Assembly: GCA_012845835.1 (NCBI GenBank)
Contig: JABAKD010000021.1
Coordinates: forward strand, 10,423,199-10,487,198
Length of the DNA stretch: 64,000 nucleotides
Direction: 5' to 3'
Source: Undaria pinnatifida
Taxonomy: Eukaryota; Sar; Phaeophyceae; Laminariales; Alariaceae
Below, in pieces: positions 11,620-21,454 of this stretch. Position numbers and translations under genes: made by a program. The notes under the pieces are model-generated. The model did no database searches and had not been told where the DNA came from. It was given only the letters and a program-made list of their open reading frames with translations. Numbering within the stretch: position 1 is the first letter of the stretch; each line of letters opens with the position of its first letter.

Positions 11620-12440
11620 GGTCAACCCCAAGAGCGTACCAGCATGCAAAGGGGTGCCCATGCGGCTGGAGCTCAAAGATCCCAACGTCAAGCCATACGT
11701 GGCGCCCATTCGACACTAAAGCCCGGAACAGCGCGAGATGATTCAGACTGAGGTGGTGAAGGTCCTGAAGAATGGATTCATTCGGGAATCAACTTCCGAG
11801 TGGGCCGCAAATTGTTCGACGGTTCGCAAGAAAGAGAGGACAGTGCGGGCTGTGCAGGATTTTCGAGGTATCAATTCGCTTCTCAAATCACAGAGTGGTG
11901 GACTGGGAGACTTGCAGCATATTATGGATGAGATGGAAGGGTCGAAGTATTTCTCCAGTATCGATTTAGCTTCAGGATTCTTACAGCTCGACATCCATGA
12001 GGACGATCGACACCTGACGGCATTTCGAGACGCTGACGGGAAGCTGTACGAATACGTTCGCTGCGGTTTCGGGTTGAAGACAGTGCCTTCGGCGTTTGCC
12101 AACTACGTTGGAGGGCGACTATTAACCGTCAAGGATAGGGGAATCAAGAGCTGGTTGTACGATATCGCCATCCCGTCGAAAACCCTTGAAGGTCAATGGG
12201 GACTGCTGCGAGAAACGTTAGAGTGTCTGCGGCAAGGACGTTCAACCGTAGATCTTCAGATATCGCATTTCTGTCAGTCGGTCATGGACTTCGTCGGCAT
12301 GATCGTGGATAGACTTGGTACCAGGCCGGCCCCGAGCAAGATCGATGCTATCACGCAGCTGTCCAGGCCGAACACGGTAGAGGAAGTGCGAGTGTTGCTG
12401 GGCATGACAGGGTACTTACGGCAATTCGTACCCCAGTATA
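11620..12440 (+). mobile_element. Gypsy-1 reverse transcriptase domain
   Basis: Typical Ty3/Gypsy landmarks are visible: a fingers segment with VQDFRGINSL, then FSSIDLASGFLQLDIHEDD, then YVRCGFGLKTVPSAF, and the connecting LLGMTGYLRQFVPQYS after the palm and thumb. These identify a gypsy-type reverse transcriptase that copies element RNA into DNA. Confidence 0.9.
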
Positions 12441-12589
12441 GCACAGTGGTGGCGCCCATTTCCGACTTGCTGAGAGATCCAGGGTTCAGAACCAAGAGAG
12501 CGAAAAAAGAGAAATTCCCATGGGGAGAAGAGCAGAACAAAGCTTTTGATGCGCTCGAAGCTTTGACGTCACCTCCAATCCTAGCCCTG

Positions 12590-12980
12590 CCGGTGTGGAC
12601 AGAACCGTTCTCGCTGTCCACCGATGCCAGTGAGATAGGAGCAGGAGCGGTGCTAACACAATGCATCGAAGGAGTGGAAAAGGTGATCGCGTACGGCAGC
12701 AAAAGGTGGTCGAGAGGAGACCCCACAAGGTCAGCAACGGACCGTGAATGCATGGCGGTCATGTGGGCAGTGAGCAAATTCCAACCCTATCTTTGGGGGC
12801 GACCGTTCGCGCTCATCACGAACTGTTCGGCGTTGACTTGGCTTTTCAAACGCCAATCTCTCACACCGAAATACCATCGCTGGGCTCTGAGGTTGATGGA
12901 GCACGACATAACTTTGAAGTGGAGGCCGGGGACACAACATCAGCTCCCAGACGCCATGCCGCGGTTACCGAACAAGGGCA
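12590..12980 (+). mobile_element. Gypsy-1 RNase H domain
   Basis: FSLSTDASEIGAGAVLTQ opens the domain, and RSATDRECMAVMWAV and ALTWLFKRQSL follow, as in Ty3/Gypsy RNase H. The segment ending near LPDAMPRLP corresponds to the usual end of this domain. Confidence 0.9.
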
Positions 12981-13204
12981 TCGTAATCGAAGATTTCGAC
13001 GACTCTTTTCCAGGAGACGAGTCGTTGCCAAACGTTTACAAAGGGCCACAGGGGCCAGTGCTCGACGGCGTACACCTCGAAACCTTAGGAGTGGAAGATG
13101 TGGACGGATCTAGTACTCAAAGTCTTACAGTACATGCAGCTGTCGCACTCACACCCGCAGACCCATCAGAGGCAGATACTCAACAGGCCAAGCTTGTCAT
13201 CGCA

Positions 13205-14125
13205 CCGGAGCTTCCAGTGGTGGTCATGCTCGACTGTTGGGGGGGAGGCAGCATCCTTGCATCAAAGGTTGCTGATGGTCAGAGGAGCAGTAGACCAGGA
13301 CTGGAGAGCACTGGATTTCATCAGAGCAAACGGACTGGACAACGGTGCGAAGCTACTTAGGGTGACAACAGGGTCGCAGGCATGCCTAACCATGTTGAGA
13401 GAGGTGAAAACAGACGTGGTGGTCGGTGACGCCTGCAGGAGGTTTGAAGGGATACGGGATACGAGATAAGGAGGGAATATCCAGAGCGAGTAGCCTAGCC
13501 CAAGCTGCCATCGCTTCAGACGCGCGAGTTTTCATACCCGAATGTTTGGGCAACCCTCTGCGATCGACGGAATGGAACGACGAGATTCTCCCCGCTTTGG
13601 AACGAGAGTTATACATCGTGGACAAAGCGGAGATACTAGCGAGCCAAGTAGGGATTCCGTGGAGGAGGAAACGGACATTCGTGGTAGGAATCAAGGGAGG
13701 CCTTGCCACAAAAGGGAAGTTAGCCGTTTGGAAGCGGGGGTTGGAGAAGGTCAAGCAACCAATTCAGGAATAAGGGAAACTTCTGGGACGAAGAGGCGCA
13801 TACTTCCTGAAGAAAGGTAACGGAGAGCGAGCGATTTACTCGTTCAACGAACCCATCATCTCTTTGAACCGTGCTCACATCATGGGGGAAAAGCCAACCG
13901 AAGGGTATATCGCACACCCAGCGGATGCGGCACGCCTTGAAGAAACCGAAGAGTTGCACTTCAACGACTACGCCAAAATCACCACAGGGCAGGAACACTA
14001 CATGATCCTGCAGACGGTTAGCAAAAGCGCAGCGGCAAACGTCATCGCAGATTTCACGTCTCCTCCAATGCTACGAGCAGTATTAGTTGAACTAGCTGTT
14101 CAAGGCTTACTGGGAAAACCGGTAC
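13205..14125 (+). mobile_element. Gypsy-1 C5-cytosine DNA methyltransferase-like domain
   Basis: Between RNase H and integrase are collinear blocks resembling C5-MTase motifs. They are a VVMLDCWGGG block near 13,215 (motif I-like), GAVDQDWRALDFIRANG at 13,284-13,340 (motifs II-III), GIPWRRKRTFVVG at 13,651-13,689 (motif VIII, the GVPQ-R-KR-FIVG pattern), GYIAHPADAARL at 13,902-13,940 (motif IX region, after an IYSFNEPIISL stretch) and TSPPMLRAVL at 14,056-14,086 (motif X). In host enzymes this family moves a methyl group from S-adenosylmethionine to cytosine C5. The order and spacing fit one methyltransferase of about 300 residues captured into pol. Like the rest of Gypsy-1 it is broken; I claim identity, not activity. 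Confidence 0.75.
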
Positions 14126-14149
14126 CAGAGGTCGCGGAACTAGAAGGGT

Positions 14150-14660
14150 TGGCCTGCATGGTGGTCGACGATTACCTCGCAGCATCAAAAGCCTTTGAGG
14201 TGACAAGAGCGATCACGAGATCGCAGGCAAAGGCCACTTCCCAGGAACCGGAGGTTGTCTGGGAGGCAGAACCGCCGTTACCTGAGGAGGAGAAGATGGA
14301 GAATGCAACGGCGCAGACGGTCACTACTACTAAACTACCAGTGGAAGTTGATCGCCCACGCAAACGCAGGGGACAGAGAGAGCCCATCCCGAAACCGAAA
14401 CGGCAACGTGATCCGTGGGAGGAATCACCAAAGGACACCAGCAGCCGTTCAAGCGGATCAGGGAAAGAGGCCAAGGGACCCCAGCGGTCAGAGCCATCCA
14501 TGTTGGAAAGGGTGACAGCTATTCTCCAGGATTTGCCACAGCTGACGCAGAGGCAGTGCGAAGATATGGTACTTGGCAAGATTCGGAAAGAAGTCCAGGA
14601 AGCGGGAAACCGAGGATCAGGAGATATGGCGAATATGTGATGGATGATAAAGGCCTTTTG
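14150..14660 (+). mobile_element. Gypsy-1 linker between methyltransferase and integrase
   Basis: A charged, low-complexity stretch containing a basic cluster (RPRKRRGQREPIPKPKRQR) that resembles a nuclear localisation signal. It connects the methyltransferase-like domain to the integrase. A role in nuclear import is only an inference from composition. Confidence 0.4.
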
Positions 14661-14689
14661 TGGGTAGCACCTCGGGGAAAGATCCCACG

Positions 14690-15800
14690 ACTTGCAGTTC
14701 CCCGATCTCTCGTTCCAGGGATTATGGCGCTGGTGCACAGCACCTGTGGGCATCTGGGGACGGCGAGAACTACAGCCTTGATTAGTCATCGGTACTGCTG
14801 GCCCACCCTCATCAAGGACGTTAGAGACTACGTCCTCTCGTGTGGGTGCAGACGTCGCAAGCGGTCAGCGCGTCAACGGGTTGCCATGCTACCGTCGAGG
14901 TTTCTACGACCCGGGGAAGTACTCGAAGTCGACATCCAGGACATGAAGGGTGAAGTCAGACGCAGGCAACAAAGTTCTACTGGTAGCAGTCGACAAAGCC
15001 AGCAAGTTCTTGTTCGCCTTTCCACTCCCTACGAAAGAAGCAATCGGAGTAGCGAGGAAACTGCTCGAAGTGATGCTTACTTTTGGGCTACCGCTGTATG
15101 TTCGCAGTGATCCGGGATCCGAGTTCACGGCAGAGGTGATGCAACACTTATGTAAGTGGTTGAACGTGACCATCGCCTATGGGCCTGCCGTTCATCCACG
15201 TGCACAGGGGACGGTGGAGAGACTGGGGGGGTGGCTACACGAAGCACTAGGAGAACTGTGTAAGACCTGGCCTCGCAGATGGGACGAGTTCGTACAACCG
15301 GCACTGTGGATCCATCGTACCACGCCGAACCTGCGCTTACCGGGGAAGTCAACTCCCTTCCGTCTTTCCTTCGGTCGTGATGCACGCACGCAACTTGATG
15401 CTACGCACCCCGAGATGGTGGTGGGGTGGGATGCACAGTTACGTGGCCGACAAACGTCAAGCGTACAAAGAGGTACGGGGTGTACGGATGGCTCTATCGA
15501 AAAGACATGAAGACAGGCAGAAAAGTCGTGAGAGTCGGAATGCTGAAATCGGTCGGACCTCGGTGGGAACCCGTGTTGATGTCGGAGATAAGGTGCTGGT
15601 GAAGGAGGCGGAGTCTGTGATGACAAGGGAAGGGATATATCATAAACTAGCCCATGAGCACTGGACCGGACCTTGGAAGGTGACTGAAGTTGTCTTACCA
15701 GGACTCAGCTACATCGTCACAATGAATGGGCGAGGGATCCGCCGACGACGGGCGTCAGCATCGAATATCAAGATGTTCCACTTACGTCCGGACGACCTCC
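14690..15800 (+). mobile_element. Gypsy-1 integrase
   Basis: A zinc-binding HHCC-type region lies at about 14,736-14,860 (HSTCGHLGTART, later CGCRRRKR). The catalytic core follows, with VDIQDMKG at about 14,927, VRSDPGSEFT at 15,103-15,130 and GTVERLGGWL near 15,210, which fit the D, D, E positions of retroviral-type integrases. The C-terminal part, WTGPWKVTEVVLPGLSYIV, is the GPY/F-like module common in Ty3/Gypsy elements. Confidence 0.85.
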
Positions 15801-15885
15801 GTCACGACTTCGAAAACGAATTTGCTCACCTGGCATGGGGAGTTGACTTCGGACTGGCGGAGCCGTCGATTGTAGCGTCGCCTAT

Positions 15886-16066
15886 GTATACCCTAATAGA
15901 CAGAAAGGCTGTGATGGGTCAAGGCAACGCTTGGAAGTGGCGATACAAGGAACCATTCGTGGATGGCACGGAGTCGCAGTGGCTGTCCGAAGAGGAGGCA
16001 CGAGACAGTTTCACCCCTTTACAGCTGGACGTTTTCCATGCGCTGTGGGAAACGTATCACGGAGCG
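15886..16066 (+). mobile_element. Gypsy-1 chromodomain
   Basis: YTLIDRKAV, then WKWRYKEPFVDGTESQWLSE, then an amphipathic end with FHALWETYHG, follow the chromodomain plan (strand, YKV-W aromatic strand, W-E turn, C-terminal helix). Chromodomains bind modified histones and can steer integration of chromoviruses to particular chromatin. Confidence 0.65.
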
Positions 16067-16237
16067 GAATGCCGGGCAAGACCAACTTCGACGCTAACGA
16101 GGAAGGAAAGAGATGGGATCGACCGCGAACAAGCGTTGAAACAAAACCCCGTGGGGACCGTGATCTGGAGGGAATTCGCGGACGCTGAAGGAAACAACAA
16201 GAAGCGTCACCTTTCAAAGGTCTTCGACTAAAAGTCA

Positions 16238-16300
16238 CCGTACTGGCGGGTTCGGTACGCAGACGGAGATTGGGAGGAGCTCAACAAACGTGAAATCCTG
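16238..16300 (+). mobile_element. Gypsy-1 DGDWEEL segment
   Basis: The stretch YWRVRYADGDWEELNKRE resembles the short aromatic cores of Tudor-like or chromo-like readers. It lies just after the chromodomain region and is probably a second reader module or its remnant. Confidence 0.4.
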
Positions 16301-16715
16301 AAACGTAGGAGAACCGGAAATTCGCAATCCGATTCCCCGTAAACGTGGAACGTGAAGTGGAGGCTGATCGAGAAAGGGAGAAGACATTGGCCGGAGATCG
16401 ACCAGCGAGGAGGATCAAGGCCTCGGCCTACCCGGGTTAATGGGAAAAGCCGGGAAGTGGTGGATAAGAGGCTTTAAGCTGGTGCGCTTGATGAGAAATA
16501 CTAGCAAGTCCAGCAGTACCGATCTGGGACCTCATGTGAAAAAAGCGCGAGGCCTAGGGTCCCTACCCCCTGAGAGACGCCTATCCATGAACATGTTAGA
16601 CGCCACTCATTCGAGCCTTAGGGTAATCGAAACACGACTGAGTGTGGGAAAAGGCCCTCACTCTTACTCCAGTGTATCGGCAGCCCGGTTAGCACGATAT
16701 TCCTAAGAAGCCGTG
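16301..16715 (+). mobile_element. Gypsy-1 3' untranslated region
   Basis: Non-coding element sequence between the last pol segment and the polypurine tract. No second gene is recognised here. Confidence 0.5.
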
Positions 16716-16724
16716 CTGGGGGGG
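16716..16724 (+). other. Gypsy-1 polypurine tract
   Basis: A run of G (TGGGGGGG) ends exactly where the TGTTGC start of the 3' LTR begins, the position expected for the plus-strand primer of reverse transcription. Confidence 0.65.
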
Positions 16725-17037
16725 TGTTGCGGCGGATTGACATGACGTCACATGAAACACCGTCGCGGAATACTGCCTAGGTCTGTATAACGCCGATCAG
16801 TCTAGAAAGCGTGCCGCTCACGGCCTCAGTCCAAAAACACACAAAACCAAACGAGGGAAAAAGGAACGTGAACTTGATCTGACTGGAGCGTGAGTGACTG
16901 CGAACCGAGCTTGAGTACAGCGATCGTTACCGTGAGGCATTGTTGGAGGTTTCATCCGGAGATCTGTTATATTGTACGAGCGCTTGGAAGAGGACTGCTT
17001 GAGACGAGACTGGTGTTTGCAGGCAGCTGTTGCAACA
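16725..17037 (+). repeat. Gypsy-1 putative 3' LTR (313 bp)
   Basis: It begins TGTTGC and ends GCAACA, a perfect 6-bp inverted terminal pair of the TG...CA type, and follows the polypurine tract. It contains TGACGTCA at 16,743-16,750. No second copy was found in the window, so the 3' boundary rests on the terminal pair alone. Confidence 0.6.
16743..16750. promoter_or_regulatory. CRE-type site in the Gypsy-1 LTR
   Basis: TGACGTCA is the palindromic site bound by CREB/ATF-type bZIP factors. It sits 18 bp inside the LTR, in the U3 part where element promoters usually lie. A single 8-bp match can arise by chance. Confidence 0.3.
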
Positions 17038-17110
17038 AGCAGACGGGAGGAATCAGCCTGAAGGTAGACACGGAGGAAACGAACTAGAAGGGGTGAGAGA
17101 GTTGGGACAA

Positions 17111-17690
17111 GGGATTGGAGACTTTGGTACGTGTGACTAAAATAGCTATTTATCCGTTCGTTACATTCGTAATGTATTCCAATGTGGTGTATTTTTCACC
17201 AACATCCATGCGGTTGATTTTTGTGGTATCGTACGCACCAACTGAATGCACCAAGTATGCCGAGGTGATACGAATTTTCTGGCGAGAGTTGGAGGATTGG
17301 GTTCAACAGAGAGATGGAGTTTGTCTTTACTTAATTATAGACGCTAACGAACGGACTGCGTGGAGGGTGTGTGTGTGCAGTATGGTAATTACGACAGAGT
17401 ACTTGGAGCACACGGTCGTGACGTGAAAAACAATAATAACGTTGAACGGCTCCTCCTGTCGTTTGCTACCATTGGCAAGCTTGCAATCACCAACATTTTT
17501 TTCAGCCGACGCAAGGAAGGGCGGAGTATCGCATACACACACGCCCAAATGACCGCAAGCGGGTAGACTATGCACCCTCACACGCCAAGCCAATCGTTCT
17601 AGGGTACACGACGTTACCGTCCACCCAAAGCCTCCAACGCGAGACAAACCGGACTCAGACCAACCATATCATAATGTTGCTGTGACATTT
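17111..17690 (+). mobile_element. LINE (non-LTR) endonuclease fragment
   Basis: The translation shows the endonuclease/exonuclease/phosphatase fold of LINEs: RLIFVVSYAPTEC (the YAPT motif), then LYLIIDANERTAW in the position of the GDFN motif, then NVERLLLSFATIGKLAITN and FFSRR, and finally RKRVDYA and a TNHII segment near the terminal SDH position. The reading frame changes near 17,370-17,400 and again near 17,565, so it is a decayed fragment. No LINE reverse transcriptase is found nearby. Its first 54 bp match 7,100-7,154. It starts about 75 bp after the Gypsy-1 LTR. Confidence 0.75.
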
Positions 17691-18145
17691 TTTTTGTATA
17701 TTTTGGATTGCCTATTCCTGTACCCCATTCCCCTCGTGGCAAAAAGTCGGCCGATACGCTGCGGTACTGCCACCACCGGTACGCGGGATCTTCGTGATCC
17801 GGTGTACCACCTCTTTCATCGTTTTCGTCCGTTTCTTCATCCCTTCATACATATTTCCCCGGTTTTTTTCCTTTTCTGTTTTCCTTTTGTGTATTCTAGG
17901 AAGCTATTGAGGCAATGATGTTGGTACGGACACTCTCGTCGAACACACAGTAAGTAGAGGACAGACCAGGCAGCACTGCTTCCATCCCTCTTCTCGTATG
18001 TAGTGTTGATAATTGCATTCGGAACCCCGTTTGGGTGCTGCCGCGACGCCGACTGGGTGGTGCCATCTGCTTGGTTGCTGCGTTTTTGCTTTATTAATTC
18101 TCTCGGGTTTTGTTTTTTTGTATTCGGTACGGGAGCGGCGATGAC
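17691..18145. other. no gene recognised
   Basis: T-rich DNA with short open frames only and no recognised repeat. Confidence 0.4.
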
Positions 18146-18147
18146 TG

Positions 18148-18245
18148 TTGGCTGTTGTTGTTGCTGTTGCTGTTGTTGTCACATTAACTCGCATAATCAA
18201 GTCCGTGGCCACAGGACAGGCTCCAATTACTCTGGAGTGTCAGGG
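18148..18245 (-). repeat. R11 3'-end copy with AAC/AGC tail
   Basis: On the minus strand the sequence CTCCAGAGTAATTGGAGCC, then GGACTTGATTATGCGAGTTA, leads into a short AAC/AGC run. It matches the R11 copies at 41,770-41,921 and 49,580-49,665, which also end in AAC repeats. Confidence 0.7.
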
Positions 18246-18409
18246 AAGAAAACAAGCAAACCAACAGTAGTTTTAAATGCATATTACACACGGCTGAAGC
18301 AATTAGTTCACCCGTCAAAAAACATAAACGAATGTAGTCGAAAAGTCGGTCTGCCTACGCGCCAGGCCCACAACAGCCAGCTCACGCCGGGAACCCACCA
18401 CGACTGCCA

Positions 18410-18720
18410 AACGACAATTTGTTGTGATGGGTCCGTTTCGGACGGCCCATGCGATATAGGTGGAAATCAATCCTTAACGGCCACACTCCCTGCGTGATCT
18501 CTCCTTTTCATGCGGCCAGCTCGTGTCCGGGACCCACCGCGATTTTCAAACGACTATTGGATGTAGTGATTCCGTTTCTAACGGCCGAAGCGAACGGGAT
18601 TGGGCCACCATTAGTCGACCACTATGTGCGTGCGTGTGCTATTGCGTGGTTCCGTTTGTCACGGCCCGTTGTCACCGCGACCCCCCAGTCCGATTGCTAA
18701 GCGCAAGGATACGGTAGGAG
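18410..18720 (+). repeat. R8 repeat copies (about three)
   Basis: Three copies or part copies of a block built on CCGTTTCTAACGGCCCGTG followed by a CGGGATT-GCCA-CACTAGTCGACCACT segment. The core contains the small inverted repeat CCGTT-TCT-AACGG. Copies are separated by diverged spacers of 60-130 bp. Confidence 0.65.
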
Positions 18721-18729
18721 AGGTTCACC

Positions 18730-19040
18730 ATTTTCTGACTTGGACCGGGTTAGAGCCACTCGGACCAGGGACTCTGTAGTACCTAACTGATGAAAAAACT
18801 TTCAGGCGTGTTTTTTTGGCGCAGCGCCGAGCCAAACATTCCATTGCGGATTCACACCGGTTAAATTAACGGCAGCAAAGGAAACACGAAAGCTTAACAC
18901 CGCAAAGGAGCACGGGGGGGCACTGGGGCGCGAGTGACCCTGCGCCACTGCCAAATCATGCCCCCTACAAAGGGATCCCCCTACTCTAGCCTGGGTCCTA
19001 AAAAAGGGTTACTATCTGTTCCTAGCTGTTACTAAATGTT
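18730..19040. other. no gene recognised
   Basis: Spacer between R8 copies. A G-run at about 18,914 and a small duplication around CTGTTACTAAATGTTACCAA near 19,015-19,050 are the only patterns seen. Confidence 0.4.
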
Positions 19041-19044
19041 ACCA

Positions 19045-19200
19045 ACTGTGATTTGGTTCCGTTTCTAACGGCCCGTGTAAGCGGGATTTTGCCATCACTG
19101 GTCGACCACCATCTACTACGCGTGCTAACGGGTGGCTCCGTTTCTCAGGCCCCGTTTATATTGGGAACCCGTCACACGAAAGCCAACGATTACGGTCGTC
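19045..19200 (+). repeat. R8 repeat copies (about two)
   Basis: TTCCGTTTCTAACGGCCCGT with the downstream GTCGACCACC segment, followed about 85 bp later by a more diverged CCGTTTCTCAGGCCCCGT copy. Confidence 0.65.
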
Positions 19201-19209
19201 CTCGCTTTA

Positions 19210-20165
19210 AAGACGCATATCGCTTTCTTGTTTTAAGGCGCGCAGGTGATCGTCTACAAGATTCTGGGGACGATACCTCCCCATCCCCGGGGTCAAGGAA
19301 CGCGTAACATGCGTCAAAAGACGCGCCGTTGCAGCAGGGATACTAGCACGAAAGGAAAACACCGTGGCCCTGATGATCACACTGTAGTAGGTGGTTGAAC
19401 ATCGCAAGGCCTGTATGACCAAGTTGTTAATTTGTTGAACTTTTACATAGTGACACTCGACCTCCCACAATTTACAACGAACAGTATAATAGGTGGTGCT
19501 GTGCAGGACGACTTTTTGTTGCCAGCGGTGCTGTGTTGTTGTTATTGTAGTTTTGTCATTGTGCTCACGCTGGAAATATTTCCGACATATCGTCATCCCC
19601 TGAAAAATAAACTACTACTGCTGCTGTGCCAACTGATACGATACACTTTCTCCGTCACAGGCTACCAACCAAACAGGGACGAAACGAAACCGTCTACAAA
19701 TACACACGAAATACAGACGGAAGGGTCAACCACAAAAATACCGGCGAAGGCAGACAGCACCAACAACGAAAACAACAGAAACATTTACCTGAAATAAGAG
19801 TCCCTCGCTCTCTTACCCGGTCAAAGCCAGGCTTACAGAACAAAAAATTGCCAAGCCAAGCACAGCTTCATGAAAACAGACTAAAGCTCACCACAAAAAT
19901 AACAACGTACATATATAGCATATATTGAATATACAAAAAAACAACTTCCTCCCTACATCGCGAAGATTGGCCTGCATCTCATCCCCCCCCTTCGATTTAC
20001 GCAGCTGTAATTGTGATATGTGGCAATTTTGGGGGTCCAGTCGTATAAAACCTGTACCCTCCCCCGGGGTGATGTATATCTGCGGGGCACGCTGCTTCAG
20101 GAAAAAATGTCTTCCAATAAAGCGGGGCGTTGATTTAAGATGAGCGTTTTTAAAGCGGGGACGAC
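19210..20165. other. no gene recognised
   Basis: Short open frames only. Around 19,660-19,900 the plus strand is A/C-rich. No domain or named repeat is recognised. Confidence 0.4.
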
Positions 20166-20169
20166 TGTA

Positions 20170-20545
20170 ATATGTAATGATTCCGTTTTAAACGGCCCGT
20201 GCGATCGGGATTGAGCCATCACTAATCGACCACTGCGCCCTTTTCCCCTTCGTTTGCTCATCCGCCGCGAAAAATTCCGGGGGGTGGGAGGGGAAAAGAC
20301 GAATTCTGACGACTTCATTGCCAAACGATCATAAAAGGGAGTTATTCAATTTCTAACGGCCCGTGGGATCGGGATTATGCCGCCACAATCGACGACTATA
20401 TGCTTGCGCTTTCTGGTAGTTCCGTTTCATCCCGTTCGTGCCGAGGACCCTCCACGATTGCTAACCATTATTCGATGTGATGATTCCGTTTCTAATGGCT
20501 CGTGCGATCGGGGTCATACCATCACTAACCGACCACTGTGTCTCC
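20170..20545 (+). repeat. R8 repeat copies (about three)
   Basis: Copies at about 20,180, 20,345 and 20,480 of the CCGTTTCTAACGGCCCGTG block, each followed by a GATCGGGAT-GCC-CACTAATCGACCACT segment. Local spacing suggests an old, degraded tandem array shared with the blocks at 18.4 and 19.05 kb. Confidence 0.65.
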
Positions 20546-20559
20546 TTTCCAGTGTGACC

Positions 20560-21300
20560 ATCTATTGCGAAAAAAATTATCGGGAGGGTGGGTGGAACAA
20601 AGACAAACCAAACCTACTGCTGCCCAGAGGACAATTTTTTTGTGTCTTCTATCCGTGTGTTCTTATATCTCCTGCCATCAACCCCTTGGTAGGTGGTTAT
20701 TCAAAACGCTTCTCTTGCTACTGGTACCACTGCTGTTGTACATAGATGGTCGTTTACACTTTTCTTCTAAACCTATGCCAAGCAGGGGTTGTCCCCAGCT
20801 CTTGTCAGTATCCTCTTCCATTCTGGAACTACACCACTCTCTGTAATAATTCCGTAACCCGTCGTCTCCAAACTCCAGCGGAACTTATTTATCTTTCGTC
20901 CCGCTACCGCCCAAACAACACGTTGCCGCTACTACTGTGTAAACAACCTTTCTCGTTGGAGGATAAAATCGGGCCTTTTCATATTCTAGCCAGCTTGTAC
21001 GCGGGAAAAAAAATATCCAGCCATGAACTGCTGTGGGTGGGTGGCCTTCAAAAACATGGCGTGGTTCGTTCGCTCCCCAAGCACCCCTGTCGCCCCCCCC
21101 CCGCTACCTTGCCAACGTGTTGCTCGACCAATCGTGGTATCCGGCTGACACCGAAAAGTCAAACGCCGGCAACATCACTTCCCGCGGTTAATGCTTATGC
21201 TGGACCACTTCCTGCTGCGTCTTGTTCCACTGTGGAGGCGCCACTAGAGGATTGCTTTGGGCCATCGGGGCCAACGAAACACTCTCTGCACTCTCCGAAG
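20560..21300. other. no gene recognised
   Basis: A long plus-strand open frame starts at about 20,746 and runs into the minisatellite at 21,455. It has no recognised domain, ends in low-complexity sequence and overlaps other open frames, so I do not call it a gene. Confidence 0.4.
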
Positions 21301-21309
21301 GGATTCGAC

Positions 21310-21385
21310 GTTGGCCTAACGTCGCTCGCCGTCCTTTTAATGTCCAGCCTAGTGTCGCTCGCCGTCCTCCCAACGTCCATTGCTG
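21310..21385 (+). repeat. two-unit repeat, GTCGCTCGCCGTCCT type
   Basis: GTCGCTCGCCGTCCT occurs twice about 40 bp apart, each followed by a TTAATGTCC or CCAACGTCC segment. It sits immediately upstream of the palindromic minisatellite. Confidence 0.6.
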
Positions 21386-21454
21386 CTGCGCCTTTGCTTG
21401 CGATTATGTTTTGCGCGTTGGGTGGGCCACCTGCACTACCTGCATTTTTGGTGG

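Larger units (their letters stand above)
9840..17037 (+). mobile_element. Gypsy-1: broken Ty3/Gypsy chromovirus-like element carrying a DNA methyltransferase-like domain
   Basis: Recognisable parts in order: a Gly/Pro/Gln-rich gag-like region, a retropepsin-like region, Ty3/Gypsy reverse transcriptase, RNase H, a C5-cytosine DNA methyltransferase-like domain, a basic linker, integrase (zinc-binding part, catalytic core, C-terminal GPWKV part), a chromodomain, a YW.VRY.DGDWEEL segment, a polypurine tract and an apparent 3' LTR. Domain order with integrase last is that of Ty3/Gypsy, and the chromodomain places it near the chromoviruses. The coding region is broken in roughly eight to ten places, so it is a fossil. 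No 5' LTR was found, so age cannot be judged from LTR divergence. The start coordinate is approximate. Confidence 0.85.
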
